Assembly (NCBI GenBank): GCA_005882055.1
Contig: VBGQ01000156.1
Location: 1-5,787 of the forward strand
DNA from: Chloroflexota bacterium
Lineage (GTDB): Bacteria; Chloroflexota; Limnocylindria; QHBO01
Direction of reading: 5' to 3'
Length of the DNA stretch: 5,787 nt
How positions within the stretch are numbered: position 1 is the stretch's first letter; each line of letters opens with the position of its first letter. Positions 5,251 through 5,787 of this stretch are shown piece after piece. The notes beneath the pieces were generated by a model. That model saw only the letters and a program-made list of their open reading frames with translations, was not told where the DNA came from and did not search any database. Position numbers and translations under genes: made by a program.

Positions 5251-5787
5251 TCCAACCGCTGGGTCGGTCGCAGCACCCCCAGTCGCGAGAGGCGCCGGTG
5301 GCGGCGTGATCTACGACATCGGGTATCGAGGCTATGACGGACCAAGGCTGGGACGGCGCGCGGCGATCTGGGCGCTGTTCACCTTCAGCTGGCGCGCGGC
5401 CTTTGGATTCGGGCGCAGCGGCCGGGCCAAGGTCGTTCCCTGGGGCGCGCTGGCCATCATCAGCCTCCCGGCCGTGGTGCAGAGCGCGGTGGTAGCCACC
5501 GCCGGACCCCTTGGCGAACGCGCCGGGGGTGGCTTCACCTACGACAACTACCTGTTCCGGATGAGCCTGCTGGCCCTGGTCTTCCTCGCGGCGCAGGCGC
5601 CGGAGCTGCTGGTTGGAGACCAACGCCAGCGTGTCCTCTCCCTCTACTTCGCCCATGCGTTGGAGCGCGTGGACTATGCCCTCGCCAAGCTGGCGGCCAT
5701 CGTCGCGAGCCTCTTCATCGTCACGCTCGTGCCGCTGCTGGTCCTGCTCCTCGGGAAGACCTTCGCGGCCAGCGACCCATTTCGCGC
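5225..5787 (+). CDS. ABC-2 type transporter permease, N-terminus (partial)
   Basis: The frame stays open from 5225 to the right edge, giving 187 residues. A polar, Pro/Ala/Gly-rich cytoplasmic lead of about 28 residues is followed by VIYDIGYRGYDGPRLGR, a motif common just before the first helix of ABC-2 permeases in high-GC bacteria. Hydrophobic segments lie near 69-93, 110-130 and 153-177. The stretch GDQRQRVLSLYFAHALERVDYALAKL between the second and third is the conserved cytoplasmic coupling region of this family (compare R-V-L-x-L-Y-F-x-R-P-L-x-R-x-D-Y in relatives). It should form the membrane channel partner of the upstream ATPase. Start choice is uncertain. ATG 5225 overlaps the ATPase gene by 26 bp and has GAGGA 11 nt upstream; ATG 5237 overlaps by 14 bp; GTG 5306 would begin at the conserved motif. 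The overlap indicates translational coupling in one operon. Substrate unknown. Confidence 0.85.
   Translation, partial: MKRPMTPPDPTAGSVAAPPVARGAGGGVIYDIGYRGYDGPRLGRRAAIWALFTFSWRAAFGFGRSGRAKVVPWGALAIISLPAVVQSAVVATAGPLGERAGGGFTYDNYLFRMSLLALVFLAAQAPELLVGDQRQRVLSLYFAHALERVDYALAKLAAIVASLFIVTLVPLLVLLLGKTFAASDPFR

Noticed and set aside
1..5787. A defence system, mobile element, CRISPR array or biosynthetic cluster
   Set aside because: I saw no integrase, transposase, terminal repeats, spaced direct repeats, tRNA or toxin-antitoxin pair. All five genes belong to known housekeeping or stress families of similar base composition.

Overview
The window is dense, high-GC bacterial DNA with almost no intergenic space. 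It holds five protein genes and no RNA gene, insertion sequence or CRISPR array that I can see. The first gene resembles the actinobacterial-type glycogen synthase family (NH2-MRALILTNEFPPHVYGGAGV), and there is no convincing Shine-Dalgarno before most starts. Both fit a GC-rich Gram-positive-like lineage, either Actinobacteriota or the high-GC soil and freshwater Chloroflexota groups. This placement is inference, with no marker gene to settle it.

Layout, left to right. (1) 1-184, minus strand: the first 61 codons of a GT4-type glycogen synthase or maltose-1-phosphate synthase (glgA/glgM family), cut by the window edge. (2) 185-283: a divergent intergenic region with a 7-bp-stem hairpin, a good -35/-10 promoter for the rightward gene, and a 19-bp inverted repeat lying between the two promoter boxes. 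(3) 284-2317, plus: a complete CopB-type (CPH motif, P1B-3 class) copper-exporting P-type ATPase with a strikingly periodic His-rich N-terminus. (4) 2271-4352, minus: a complete PAS-PAS-GAF-EAL protein, predicted to be an active cyclic-di-GMP phosphodiesterase, whose 3' end overlaps the 3' end of copB by 47 bp. (5) 4353-4434: a short divergent intergenic region with clustered GGTA/TACC motifs. (6) 4435-5250, plus: an ABC-2-type exporter ATPase. It has Walker A, Walker B, D-loop and H-loop but lacks the segment of about 34 residues that should carry the ABC signature motif. (7) From 5225 to the right edge, plus: the N-terminal 187 residues of the membrane permease that pairs with it, overlapping the ATPase gene by 26 bp.

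The genes do not form one pathway: carbohydrate storage, copper detoxification, second-messenger breakdown and an exporter lie side by side. The only operon is the ATPase-permease pair. What unites the window is initiation architecture. All four genes that begin a transcription unit have a TAnnnT box ending 8 or 9 nt before the ATG, the geometry of leaderless mRNAs. The most unusual points are the signature-less ABC ATPase, the every-third-residue histidine array of CopB, and the operator-in-promoter arrangement in front of copB.
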